Shown here: positions 1 to 10,694 of the stretch, piece by piece
How positions within the stretch are numbered: the stretch's first letter is position 1
Layout of the letters: each line of letters starts with the position of its first letter
Assembly (NCBI GenBank): GCA_037903355.1
Contig: JBAJFE010000042.1
Span: 3,298,001 to 3,362,000 of the forward strand
Direction: 5' to 3'
Source of the DNA: Trichuris trichiura
Taxonomy: Eukaryota; Nematoda; Enoplea; Trichinellida; Trichuridae
DNA: 64,000 bases
The notes under the pieces: generated by a model
Seen by the model: only the letters and a program-made list of their open reading frames with translations
The model's database searches: none
Told to the model about the DNA's origin: nothing
Program-made: the position numbers and the translations under genes

Positions 1-571
1 CGCTAGCGAAAGGGAACTGCGTATATTGCCTGTGCATTTTCTGCAAACGCTTTGTCTGTACGGTTGCTTTTCTCCTATGCTCGCTCCAGTTTCGCAAGAG
101 ATGTCATTGCAAGAAGAGCTGCTGGAGTTGCAGTCGAACGTGCAGTTGAAGGCCAGGTTGTCATAGGGCTGTCAGCAATTCTGGCTGTAGAAAGAAGTGC
201 GGGAGTTGTACCCTGGCGTATGGGATGTGGCCAAAAAGTTACTGATTTGTCTTCCCTCATCGAGTCTAGTGGAGCGCGCATTTAGTATCGTTACGGACCT
301 GGTGACGAAGAAGCGCAGTTAGCTGCAAGTAGTCAGACGCGGCGATCTGCGTCTGCGAGTAACCTCGATCGAACCAACATCCACAGGCTAGTTCGATTGC
401 ATCTGGGCGAGCCAAGCAGCTCTCGTTGACTTCTTGAAAAACAGTTTGCAGAAATAAATCTGTACAGCGGTAGTTGACCTTTTAGCGTTGCGGCCATTTC
501 AGCCAATCAGTGCGCTGAAGTTGGCCAGCAGAATAGGGGGACCTAAAGGGCCTTCCGCTTGAGAAACACTG
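1..571 (+). pseudogene. hAT (ZBED/FAM200-like) transposase 3' end remnant
   Basis: The first ~430 bases align over most of their length with the hAT C-terminal segment at 61800-62170: the same run through the cAAGAAGAGCTGCTGGAG block, the LPSSSLVE-type region and the final 'GEPSSSR' coding end. This copy carries frameshifts and stops, so it is a dead fragment. The C-terminal region of hAT transposases is the dimerisation domain. Downstream non-coding sequence ends at about 571 with TTGAGAAACACTG, the reverse complement of the hAT terminal motif CAGTGTTTCTCAA, so the 3' terminus of the element is present while the 5' part lies outside the window. Related ends occur at 37613 and 62343. Confidence 0.75.
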
Positions 572-1280
572 GTCTACGCGATCGAATGTACTTGTTTAAG
601 AGTGTACACTGGAGAAAGAGGCGATACTCTAGAACACCGAGTCAATGAACATATAAAGAAGTTTACTAGTTACAACAACGCAAAAATCAATCAACAATAA
701 TTGCACTTCTGTAGCACATCGTGGAAGATGTTGGATCCACGAGCTGCCATGGAAAAGCTATACAAGGTTCCGCTGTGGTGGAACGCACGGCACATTGCAA
801 TCAGCTTCTGCAACCAAACATCTTGTGCTATGAAAGTTATGTACGCTTACGAAGACTTAAAGAAGCTCTTTGCATTAGACAGAATGTGACATACAATCGG
901 GATCAAGGAGCGGAAGTAAATGAACTATGCACCAACATTGTGACGCGCTCCAATTGCTGCTCACTAAACTGATTGCACGCACGAACACTTGAAACAAGTC
1001 AAGAAACATGGTAACAGCACATTATAAAGCCATGAAACTTTATGCGCAGACCACTACATATGAAAGCATAAGAAGAAAATGGATAAACTTACGTGAAACA
1101 AAGGATAAACATGAAACAGATTAAAGCATATAGATCAAAATGAAGAATAGATGAATTAACATTACATATGGAATCAACATTAAAAGAATTTAACATATAT
1201 GGAACACAAAATAGGAAACGGGAATAACAAACGTGAAATAACAATGCGGAAAATAAATTAACAGGTACACAGTATAATAG
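572..1280. other. Unassigned AT-rich intergenic DNA
   Basis: Two short overlapping + frames occur at 701-972, but neither resembles a known family and there is no splice or domain support. From about 1010 the sequence becomes A-rich and low in complexity. I see no gene here. Confidence 0.4.
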
Positions 1281-1520
1281 TACAGTGTGTGCGCTACAAC
1301 AGACGCAGCCAGCTGACAGACAGAAAAAACTTCAAGAAACAATAGTTTAAAACACTTGTTTTAAATCCTTACGACCGATTGAATCATAGCCTCGCACTCG
1401 CCAATTACATCCGTTTTGATACCGTTGCGGACGGGTCACGCGCGGCCTGAAAGCTGAGCCTCTTTAAAATCTTTGTATTTTCAACAGGACTTTATTCCGT
1501 ACGAAGAACCAATTCCAATG
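1281..1520 (+). repeat. Decayed family-B inverted-repeat unit (single arm)
   Basis: The run from CAGCCAGCTGACAG through AAACACTTGTTTTAAATC, GCGGACGGGTCACG, GCCTGAAAGCTGAG and TTTTCAACAGGACTTTATTCCG follows the right arm of the large family-B unit at 23080-23300 in the same order. The core hairpin is eroded, so this is an old copy. See the findings for the shared architecture. Confidence 0.6.
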
Positions 1521-3429
1521 TTAATTTCATCTTAAAATTTCAGTTCCCGCAAAAAAGTAAAATAAGTAAGTAAGGGAATCATGAAGTCACAGACTTGTCT
1601 TTTGAGTGAGCAGTCGTTTGTAGAAGTGTTTTCCAACGAAACGCAATTCCAAAAACCTTGTTCTCGGAGATGGGGCAGCGAAATTTAACTGCGCTTACCC
1701 TCGCTTTATCAAACATTACGAATTTATTTGGAATAGGAAAGGAGACCGTGTAAAACCCAGTGACAATCTAGTTGATCTCAAAGAATGTTTGGAGGAACGT
1801 GCGAAGAATTAGCTAACGTTTACGCATTTCTCGGAAGCGTGTGTTCGCACTGCTAAGTGCAGCAACAAAGACGGAAAGAGACACGTCAACAAAAACACGT
1901 GACGAATAGATTAGATAATAGCCAGCTGGCAGCTGACGGCGCTTCTCAAAAATTTGTTCTCTTCGGCCGGTGTGTAAGTCTGGTTTACTTACGAAGCTAA
2001 TGACGAAATCTGGCAAACTAGAAGCAAGTTTTCTATTTACAACTACAGAAGAAATTCAAGCTTGCCTTGCTCCCATCTAGTTAGGCGCTGGTAAGTTGGT
2101 CATATCTTCAGTTGTCTCTCGTGATACCTGGATGCCGGCTTAGTAGCCGTTCTTGTACAGGTAAACAAACCTGCATTCTGCTCTGTTCAACAAAGATTTT
2201 ATTCTCCATGAGCCCCACGTTTCCTACTGCTTTACCGAAAAAGCTTTTCGCAGTTTTGGAACGTTTTGCACGTGTTGGATAATTTCTGTCGGCGATTAGA
2301 CTTGTTGAATTTTCCATGTCCTTGTGGTAACTATAGCGCTGAAAATTTGGTTGCAACGTGTTTTTCCCATTCCGTCGAATGTGTGATTCACAAGAGAGTC
2401 GTTTCTTGTAGTTGAATTAACGCTATAGTGCAAGCCCTGCTCGGTGTTCTTCCTTCAGGAACAGATGAAGTAATAACAAAAACCAATTTAGTTGGCACCC
2501 GAAAAGCGCGATTAACACAGAGCGTTTGGAACAGAGTAGTTCCGTCGTCAGCGCAAAGAGGTAAACGTTCGGTCGGATAGTCGTTTAATAAAGTGTGGAA
2601 CATGGACCAGCAATTTATTTAATGACGGCTATGACTTTATGTAAGTGTATAAATACAGTTCTGACCCTGCATTCCAGGTTTCACCAACCTCTCCCTCCAC
2701 AAGAAGAATAAACGAAAATATCCAAAGAAACTTCTATTTTGTAGTTTTGGACATACACATTTAACGGTTGGCTTAAAATAAATTTTAAAAATCGAAAATT
2801 TTTTGTTTCAGTGAAGTTATCAGTTTTTTGCACTGTTTTCTTTTGCTACAAGGTGACCCATCTCATTTTCATCAATCTGGTTTCTGTTACGAAAGCTTTG
2901 GAATTATATCGCGCGCCTTGAAAGACTCAGTATGAATGATTGATTCGTGTTGCGAGCAGTTTTCCCCGCATTTGGTGTATAATAAGCTTGCCTGAACTTG
3001 CTTCTTTATCTTTAACTTGGCAACCAAAAACAAGCAAGAATGAATGCTGAACAAATCAATATGATAAACTAGTTGAGCAGATTTTATGACTTAAAATGCG
3101 TATTGCATGAACATCTTAAAAGTTCCTTGGAGCATGGACAAAGCTTGTAATTACAAAAACTGTAGTCGTTTTTCCGCCATCTAATACAAGTCCTTATCGA
3201 GGTCACATGATGCACATAGTCTTTAGGTGTTCAGTATTATTAACTGCAGGAGTTGGAATATATCACCTCCGGATAAAGGGGCATACGTTCCCCTAATCAT
3301 ATGAAATAAGAACTCTGCTTAATGTCGAATATTTTGCTCTATTTACTGTGTATACAGGCGCATCAGTACGATGGTTCGAAAAGTTTCTGGAAAAATTAAA
3401 TAAAAATTTTATTTGCAATAATATCAAGC
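1521..3429. other. Intergenic, nothing recognised
   Basis: Several short open frames exist on both strands (for example 1813-2016, 2108-2356 and 2388-2603 on -), but none shows a recognisable domain or convincing splice sites. I see no gene or intact element. Confidence 0.4.
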
Positions 3430-4760
3430 TTATTTCTCAACTTATCATCCGCCAACCTCTGGGTACTTTTGCGGACGGTATCTCCACCTCCACAGACCTT
3501 CCTTGTAGAATCCTGGGAGCTGTGCATTGCACCAAGTTGAGACGGCGAGTTAAGCGTCATCCATTGACTCGAACTGCGTGCCTTTTAAATGTTCTTTTAA
3601 CTTTGGGAAGAGGAAAGTGTCTGATGGGCAAGATCTAGACTGTAGAGCGAGTATGGAATGACTCTCTACCGAAACTCACGAAGGACAGTCCTCATAGTAC
3701 TTGACGAATGAGGCGGCGCGTTATCCTGATGGAAAAAGACACCGAGATGCTTGTTGCCACACCGTTTTCTTGTCAGTGCGGTCTTTAATGTTCGCAATAC
3801 TGCTTTGTATAACTTGCTGTGACTGTTCGTGTGGTTTCCGATTCCGACATTTGTCCAATTCACGCGTAAAACCCAAAGAATATTTATTCGTCCCTCGATA
3901 CGTCAACCGTTCGTCTATCCACAGTAACGACAACAACCCCCCGCCTTCCGTCAGTTGCTCCTTATATACTCTTGCTTGCCCCATTAAACTAATTCCGCAC
4001 TATCTGGAACAAATGGACCATTACATGTGCATCATAGTGGTCAATATTGACGTCGGGCAGAGCATGACACCTGGCTGGCGCAGGCCATGCGCCTGTACAT
4101 CAACATGCCACGGGAGGGCCGGCCGTCAGTCTAATTGCAGGGTACGCACAGTTCGCTTTCCTTTGAGGAAGTCAGTCAGAATTATTCCGTCCGAGTTCCA
4201 AAACATGATCTTCATAACCTTTCTAGCCTACCGCTCCGCTTTGAACTTGACCGGACCTGCTGATCCCTTCAGTAACCATTGCTTGGATTGGTTCTTACTC
4301 TCTGGGTCATATTGGTAGATCTATGTTTCATCTCCCATACGATCAAAAAACTTGGCCTCATTTGCGTCAGTCTTCATTGGAAGCTCCTGAGGAAGGTTAA
4401 CGCGTCGAACCAGCTGTTCTTCGCGCAACGCCTGCGGGACCCATTGAGTTGGAAGCTTCCTCAGACCAACGGTTTCACGCAGTATTCCAAATGCTGAATA
4501 AATGGAGATCCCAGCCAATCTAGCAGCCCTCCCGATGGTAACACTGCGCGGTCTCCTTCCACTAGGTTTCGGACAAGGGCCACGGTTCCTTCGCTCGTTG
4601 CGATTGCTGGTCTTACGCCCTCCGCTCGTTTTCGATGGCCTCTCTGCCCTCCGTGAAACACCTTATCCAGTCATAAACAACCGATTTAAATGGCGCACTA
4701 CTTCCGTAAACCTGCTGTAGAGATTGAATAATAATCCTCGGCTACCAATCAAGCTTGAAT
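3430..4760 (-). pseudogene. Mariner transposase pseudogene M1, split by a solo LTR
   Basis: Read on the minus strand, 4760-4460 gives the N-terminal helix-turn-helix part (IATSEGTVALVRN-like) and 3863-3666 gives the DDE-core stretch with VFFHQDNAPPHSS, the diagnostic mariner motif around the second catalytic Asp. The C-terminal WRLHTVAKVPR-side sequence reaches about 3450. It matches, in inverted orientation, the mariner copy at 35740-36780, including the shared 5' sequence around 4650-4750. Stops and frameshifts run through it, and a 321-bp LTR sits in the middle, so it cannot make transposase. Terminal repeats were not securely located. Confidence 0.8.
3830..4150 (-). mobile_element. Solo LTR (Ty3-like) with TSD GTTCG
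   Basis: A 321-bp segment runs from TGTGGTTTCC to GGTACGCACA (on the minus strand it begins TGTGCG and ends CCACA). It is flanked on both sides by GTTCG (3825-3829 and 4151-4155), a perfect 5-bp target duplication. It is nearly identical to the 318-bp copy at 43285-43602. No internal retroelement sequence remains, as expected after LTR-LTR recombination. It lies inside mariner M1 and so is younger than that element. Confidence 0.9.
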
Positions 4761-5149
4761 GGAAGTTTACTGTTAGTTCTGACCTCAAGACAAAGATTTT
4801 TCCTATCACGAGAAAAACGCTTACTTTAGGAGCAGCTTGTAACACACTGGCGCAGCATCGGGTAAGGCCACCTCTCCTTACAAGTCCAAAGGTAACGGAC
4901 ATAAGATTAAGCATGTTTTAGTCCATCGGTTGGTGTCCTGAAAGACACTGCACCGTCTTGCCGGGAACTTTCCGAATATCCATCGTGCACCAGTCCTTAA
5001 CCTCTGCGCAGCTGGTTTATCCGAACAGACCGCAGTCTCCCATTACCAATTTTACGTGAAAATTAACAGCCTACGAGAAACGACCTCTTCTCAGCTAGTA
5101 AACTTACAGAGAGCAAACTAGCATTGCGTCCATACACGACGTTACGGTT
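4761..5149. other. Mariner flank / unassigned
   Basis: This probably includes the terminal part of mariner M1 up to around 4920. The rest shows no recognisable feature. Confidence 0.35.
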
Positions 5150-6325
5150 AAAGGGGTCTACTTCCCACTTAAGGTGGTCTGTCTCTCATTGAGCGTTTTA
5201 CCGCGTTAAGTTGAATTCCGCGTTATATAGGCTACCCTATGGAAAAGGCTAAATAGCTTATATTCTAGCTGCGTATTTCGTTCTGTCCCCTTGAATTCCT
5301 TCCGGAACGGCTATCATACCTAGTGATCTTTCGAAGCTTGGTACTACGGAATCTAGCTACGAGATAATGACATCAGTGAGACTGCGCTTGTTCAATGGGG
5401 TTAGCCATCAAAGTCTAGGCCGTTAGACACAAGAAGTTATGGAAGTAAGATGCGCTTTCTTTAAACGCCTGGGAAACGCCTTGCTTTAATGAGCTAAGCG
5501 ATGTACTGGTACGCAGAATGAGTACAGAGCAGGGAAATACAAAATACATAGGCGCACTTAAGCAGAAATAGTGAACATCACACAAAACACATCCACATAG
5601 CGCAAAACGTCTACGGCAGAAATGTTTGTGGCATCAGGAATCAATTTACCCACTTTCTGTAGGTGGGCGCAGATCCCCTGGAGAACGGCCGGTCCTAAGG
5701 TTTCTTGAACTTGTTGGTAGCGAAACTTCTCGCCTTAAAATGTTAGGCTCCGCGGCGGCCGGAGCTTTGTGTAAAAACATTGTTATAGGAAGCTGTATCT
5801 GCCTTTTCGTCGCTTTATAGAATGTCTTGTAGCGGCTTCAACGAAGGGGTTATCCCTCGTGTAACTATGATGCCACGTTGCATGGACGGATCGTATTCAG
5901 CAATCATATCCTTCAGCACCAACGCTTGCCGGAAAATACTGGCAATATTTTGCAGCGTCCAATCTGAGGGTGTTTGAGTTTCTGCGTCTTCCATAACGTC
6001 GTCGTCACTGCCCGTAGGTAATTGCATCGGTTCATCGTTGGTGAACGGTTTTCCACAGCCCTCTTTGTGCTCCCTGATATAATCTTCTATCATGTCAGAG
6101 AAATCTTTACCTCCCAACTCCTTGGCAATATTCACTATGTCCATGACCTCCTCATCGATGGCACCTAACTGCTCGCATTCACTGACTGCGTCTCCTCACA
6201 AACGAGCAACCACTGACTGTTCTAGGCTCTATCTCGTGTACCGCCGTGCAAAAGATGACGTCACTATTTCACGCCGGACGAACTGCCTTGTATAGAAACC
6301 CACGGATAACGAGGGTTGCCTGTAT
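5150..6325 (-). mobile_element. Internally deleted Tigger/pogo element T1
   Basis: At 6290-6325 the minus strand reads TACAGGCAACCCTCGTTATC, matching the terminal inverted repeat of the Tigger element at 21106. At 5160-5270 the reverse complement matches the 3' end of that element (22590-22670). Between them, 6144-5815 encodes 109 aa resembling the C-terminal tail of pogo-type transposases (…IFRQAL…DPSMQRGI…). The DDE core is missing, so it is a deletion derivative. The left terminus near 5150 is eroded. Confidence 0.7.
5290..5814. other. Spacer within T1, nothing recognised
   Basis: No coding or repeat signal was identified. It may be eroded transposon sequence between the T1 tail ORF and its 3' end. 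Confidence 0.35.
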
Positions 6326-6825
6326 TTGCAAACATGTTAAAAAATGAAGGCTGCAATGTTCAGCTCTCGTAGCCAAACTATCACACATAATGATGAGGTT
6401 ACGTCAGAGATGTATGGATTAACATTTTCATCCGCATCAATCGTTGTTCACTGTATTAGAATACGAGTAACAATAATGCCTTACGCACTAGATGAGTTTT
6501 TTCTATTTTCAATGATAACAGGAAAGAAGGATGAACGCAAAAGTGCCAGTCTGTAATGAAACGGCAAGCACCTAACAGAAAGCTAAAACAACGTCAGTGG
6601 AACCTGCATTTTTCAGCAGTTGTACACTTAGAGCATGACTCATGGGCAGATAGCAGGGAAGAACACAACGTTCTACTATCGAATGGATAAGATTCCATCA
6701 CCTAATTAGAAGACATCTTGTCTTTAACCTGAATTATTAATACTAATACATAAATGGAAGAATGCGCTATTAGTATCATTTACTTCGTCTCCTGGGTCGA
6801 CCGTGCGGGAAAAGTAAGGGTCTAG
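6326..6825. other. Intergenic, nothing recognised
   Basis: A short + frame at 6344-6556 has no recognisable features. No repeat copies were found elsewhere in the window. Confidence 0.4.
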
Positions 6826-7663
6826 TATGTTGTCTCCCCACCGGAAGTTGAGGCGGCTACTTCAAAGCGTAATCTGCGAATCTATAGCGTAATAAATGGT
6901 TGTTATCGGCACAACGGGACGGACGTTATCGTCAGGTTTAGCGAAAGCATGGAATTTAGCAGGTGCGCATGCATTGAAGTTACAGGAAACACAATGGGGC
7001 CTGCAGGTGTTCAAGCTGAGACGTTGTGTAGGAATTCATGAAAAACATCGCAGGTCAACTGTCCGAGCTGCGGCGTGCCTTGGTAGACAGGGTAAATCCC
7101 ATTCTGCGTTACGTCTGTCCCGGGATCTAGTGACGACTTCCCATCGACAAGTGGAGGCACCGTAAGGAGGCACTGACGCCTTCTGCCTGATTAGGTACAC
7201 CCGAGTGAACCCGTCGGATGCGTCTCAAGCGAAATCGACGCGTCGCCTTCGTCAGGCTGAGCGCCTGCGTTAGCAGTACGTGCGCTTTTTCCCTTTTTGC
7301 GTCACTCATTACTCGCGTGTTCAGTGATCGCTAAATAACGTTACTTGGCGCTATGCTTCTTGTCGTTTGCGCCACGGTCAAAACTGTAAAACCCAACAGC
7401 AACAACAAACACGCGTCATGTTAAGGTTTAAGCTTAGGCTAGGGCAGGACAGGATGGCCGGCAGGGTTATAGCACGCACTTGGAAACAATTACCAGAACG
7501 GCCAACTGTTTCCAGGTGTGCACCGTTCCTTCGCTGATACGCATCGCTCGCATCTGTACACAGTGAAAAATAGCTTAGGTCACCCATTGTTCAAGTGACG
7601 TAGTAATGATCAAGTGACCACCTTTGAAGTTGCCGCCCGGACTTCTGGTGGGGAGACAACATA
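6826..7663. mobile_element. Non-autonomous DNA transposon (MITE) with 17-22 bp TIRs
   Basis: The left end TATGTTGTCTCCCCACCGGA and the right end are inverted copies (CTGGTGGGGAGACAACATA at 7645-7663). Inside the ends are further inverted blocks (CGGCTACTTCAAA against TTTGAAGTTGCCG). No transposase frame is convincing. The internal block TTAGGCTAGGGCAGGA…ATGGCCGGCA at 7431-7460 is shared with the repeat at 10400-10450, linking both to one family. The superfamily is unknown. Confidence 0.7.
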
Positions 7664-7995
7664 CAAGAGCAAAAAGTAACATTCACGGGATTGGTGCTAT
7701 TCCGTCTGCCACAGTTCCAGCAATATATGTATGGGCAAACTAGCAGCGTATATGAAAAATAGAGTTCTGCCTAACAGTATCGGCTTTAACAAGAGAATGA
7801 AGCACTAGAAACTTACCTCCCGTCATTTTAGGCGTCTTTCTGAGGTGATGTTCCGGTTCTGCTTTTTAGCTCAGCAGCATGCGTATTGTATCGTCATTTG
7901 ACGAAGCATGCAAGCAGTGAACAAAGAAAAAGAATTTTAGAGCGTTTTAATCGTTTAGATTTTCGTTTTCGTCAAAAAGACATACAGAGTACAGA
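7664..7995. other. Upstream region of the Tyr-rich ORF
   Basis: A plausible 3' splice site (TTCTGCTTTTTAG) ends near 7868, and the open frame from 7886 is in a different phase from the Tyr-rich ORF. It could be a 5' exon or UTR, but I cannot join it with confidence. Confidence 0.3.
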
Positions 7996-8631
7996 ATGCT
8001 TATACACCAAAGAACCAGGTCATGCTCCGCATTTGGAAGAGGTGATCGACTTCCATTCGATAAGAGTTATCTGAAAAATTCCCAGGACGATTATGGAAGA
8101 ATGATCCATCGTAGTTTCAGTTCAGCGCAAGACCTGATATCCCATTATAATGCATCCGCTGCACCATATTACAATTCTAATCTGGAATTTCAACCATTTC
8201 ATAGATATCTAATACGCCGAACGAACTCCAGCTATTTTGCTTTGAATCCTTTTTACCCGATTACTCATGCAGTTGAAGATTACCCGACCAGAAATTATGA
8301 CCTGTATACTCCAGGCTTGTGGAGCTATCCGCTATGGAAGTACTTGTACGACCCAGGTCACAGAAGTTATTATTACAGAAAACGTGACGATGCAAGTAGA
8401 AGCGTGCCGTACTACCCATCGAGGTTATTTCGCGCATCATACCTTGCCGGCGAAATGAATTATTATTCTCTGGATTTGAAAAGAGCCTTAGACAACTACC
8501 GTTTCTGGAGAAAATCGTATCAAACAGTTTATCCGAGCTATAGGTATTACTATAGTGATCATGGACTGCGGCATTTTGGTGGCTACAGGAGCTATATCCT
8601 TGGCTATCCGCTTCGAACGATTTGGCTATAA
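7996..8631 (+). CDS. Tyrosine-rich protein of unknown function, probable 3' exon
   Basis: This is an uninterrupted frame of 211 codons ending in TAA. I do not recognise the family. The predicted protein is unusually rich in Tyr (well over 10% of residues) plus Arg, Ser and Pro, with repeated Tyr doublets and triplets (for example SYYYRKRDD, MNYYSLDL, YRYYYSDH). No signal peptide or membrane segment is visible in this part. The frame is open upstream to a stop at 7948, and a possible splice acceptor lies at about 7868 or near 7986, so the true start may be in an upstream exon and the ATG used here is only the first in frame. No other copy is seen in the window, which argues for a host gene rather than a repeat. 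It could be a structural or cuticle-like protein; that is inference from composition only. Confidence 0.5.
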   Translation: MLIHQRTRSCSAFGRGDRLPFDKSYLKNSQDDYGRMIHRSFSSAQDLISHYNASAAPYYNSNLEFQPFHRYLIRRTNSSYFALNPFYPITHAVEDYPTRNYDLYTPGLWSYPLWKYLYDPGHRSYYYRKRDDASRSVPYYPSRLFRASYLAGEMNYYSLDLKRALDNYRFWRKSYQTVYPSYRYYYSDHGLRHFGGYRSYILGYPLRTIWL

Positions 8632-9289
8632 CTACTTTGCAGCACACTCAGCTCTTTTCCTGTAGACGTTTGCACGCTGCTCTGTTCGCCAGCGCCAGCT
8701 TAGTCGCCGTAAGGAGTTTTTCTTCTTCAGATTTGCTGCCTCCATTAAAGCTTTGTTCTTCATGCATTTTTCAAAGCACTGCTTGCCACTACAGTTGAAC
8801 AAGTACAGACTAAACGTAAAAAAGGCATTATATAGTGTTTTATCGTGACGTGCGAGTAACGAAATAATGACACGATACCGACTGCGCGTTCAGCACAGGT
8901 TCAAACAATTTCAGACTGCTTCGTTTTGTTTCTAAAACACGTATAAAATTTATACATTCTCATAAAGCTAGAATTTCAGCATGTCAGTAAGGGTCAATCA
9001 ACGTGACGAAGGGAATTTAAGCTGTCTTAACTATGATAGCCTATAGTAAAATGTCATTTCGCACGTCGGCGACATCAATGTTACCTTCAGGCGATAGCGA
9101 TTTGTTTTCGCGTAGGTTTGTCTGTCAAAGGTCAGGATAAAGCATGTACCACCTCCGGAAAGACAATAACGTGCCTCCTCTTTTAGCTTCCGTAATCTTT
9201 TAAGTACCTTGGAAGGATATTGTGCCTATCAGTCTTGAAACGGCGGTTATCTGGGTGGGCGAGGAGGGGACTCTAAGCTGCTCAGCTGG
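8632..9289. other. Intergenic, nothing recognised
   Basis: This is the 3' flank of the Tyr-rich ORF. It has no domain-bearing frame and no repeat that I can tie to another copy. Confidence 0.4.
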
Positions 9290-9599
9290 AGAGGACTGCA
9301 CATACCCCCATGCAGGCCGACACGCAGCGCCTCAAAGGCAAAGACAGTGTCGTCGCAGACGCCTGTCATGTAAGCTCTGTGCAGCATTCGACCATGCAGG
9401 CATACCATCCGCCAAGAAGTCGCCATCGCACAGAGCACCGACGATGAACTACAGTGGGCCAAGGAGCAGAGTTCTTTAAAGTTGATACCTGAGCCAGTCA
9501 AAGGCAGCAGGTATCCGCTGTGGAAACACGTCTCGGCTGATCATCCGCGCATCAACCTACGAGCTGGGCACAGAGCATCCGTTTTCTAGTCGGTCCACG

Positions 9600-9931
9600 G
9601 GCTGTCGCATCCTGGCGTCAGGGCGACGAAGCGTCTACTGACATAACGCTTCGTTTGGTCCAGCATGCAGCGAGATATTGTCCAGTGGGCTCGTTCCTGC
9701 GTCCATTGCCAGCGAGCCAAGATCCATCGTCATACCAAGTCAGCCCCGAAGCAATTTCCGCTGCCCTCAGCTCGTTTTGACCATGTACACGTGGACATCG
9801 TCGGACCTCTCCCGTTGTTTTATGGCTGCAAGTACCTCCTCAAGGCCATCGATGGATTCACCCGGTAGCCAGAAGCATGGCCAGCGCGCGACGTTTCTGA
9901 TCGGAGGGTCGCGGAAACGGATCTAGTCCGA
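9600..9931 (+). pseudogene. Integrase N-terminal fragment of G1
   Basis: The frame at 9665-9868 reads through the integrase zinc-binding end (CVHCQRAKI) to the catalytic-core start VHVDIVGPLP, whose Asp is the first of the DDE triad. The upstream histidine half of the HHCC finger lies at 9595-9625 in a shifted frame. The frame ends where the foreign insert begins near 9932. It is most similar to the intact version on the minus strand at 13298-12084. Confidence 0.8.
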
Positions 9932-10535
9932 ATTTGTTGTGTATTTGAAGATGCCGATGCCTTATTTCCTGGCACGCACATTAACCTCATCACTTCACAC
10001 CTGCATGCAATCCTTACGCACATGAACGCACTCAGCGGTCGTGAGCGCTCCATTAATCCTCTTTGCATGCCTGAGTCGGTTTCTGTTAATCGTGTGAAAC
10101 AGCCGACCCATTCACCTCCCCTTGTAGGTATTTATGGAGACTGTTCATCTCGTCTGGCAGTCTCTGTCTGGGTTTTCTCGTCTCCAACGTCTGTACACTA
10201 CGTGATATCTTATGCCCAATAAACGGTTATTAGTATGTCTCAGAGTGTGTTGTCAGCAGATAAGCTAAGACACAACAGAATTCACCCCTCCGTCGGTAGA
10301 AGCGGTAACTTCAAACGGTAATGCGCTACGATATTGCGTACTGAAGTGTGATTAGCGCAGCGTGATTAGTGAATGCAGGAGGTCAGTGACAACAAAAACC
10401 TTATGTTTAGGCTTAGGCTTAGGCTAGGGCAGGAGAAGATGGCCGGCAAACATGTTGTCCCATTGCTCCTTAATCCGCATTTGACCTCTTTTGAAGTTAC
10501 CGCCTCAGCTGACGGAGGGGTGAATTCGGACTTAG
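9932..10535. repeat. Unclassified insert in the G1 integrase
   Basis: The ends are inverted (AGTCCGAATT at about 9929 against AATTCGGACT at about 10522). A second, inner inverted pair (GAATTCACCCCTCCGTC at 10280 against GACGGAGGGGTGAATTC at 10510) marks a smaller MITE related to the 6826-7663 element. Between them, 9938-10222 is an open + frame of about 95 codons without a recognised domain. A TTAGGC run occurs at 10406-10424. Confidence 0.5.
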
Positions 10536-10694
10536 CCCGTTTCCTAGCTAACTGGATCACCCGTTTTGGAATCCCGCGCCAGATTCCAGACCAAGGCAGG
10601 CAGTTTGAGTCTCATGTCTGAAGTGCGCTGAACAAGCTGATGGGGACAAAACACACCCACCTCAGCTTATCACTCGCAGGCGAACGGGCTAGTA

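Noticed and set aside
8261..8647. A 128-codon minus frame overlapping the Tyr-rich ORF
   Set aside because: It is an antisense shadow: high Tyr (TAY) on + creates few stops on -. The + frame is longer and fuller.
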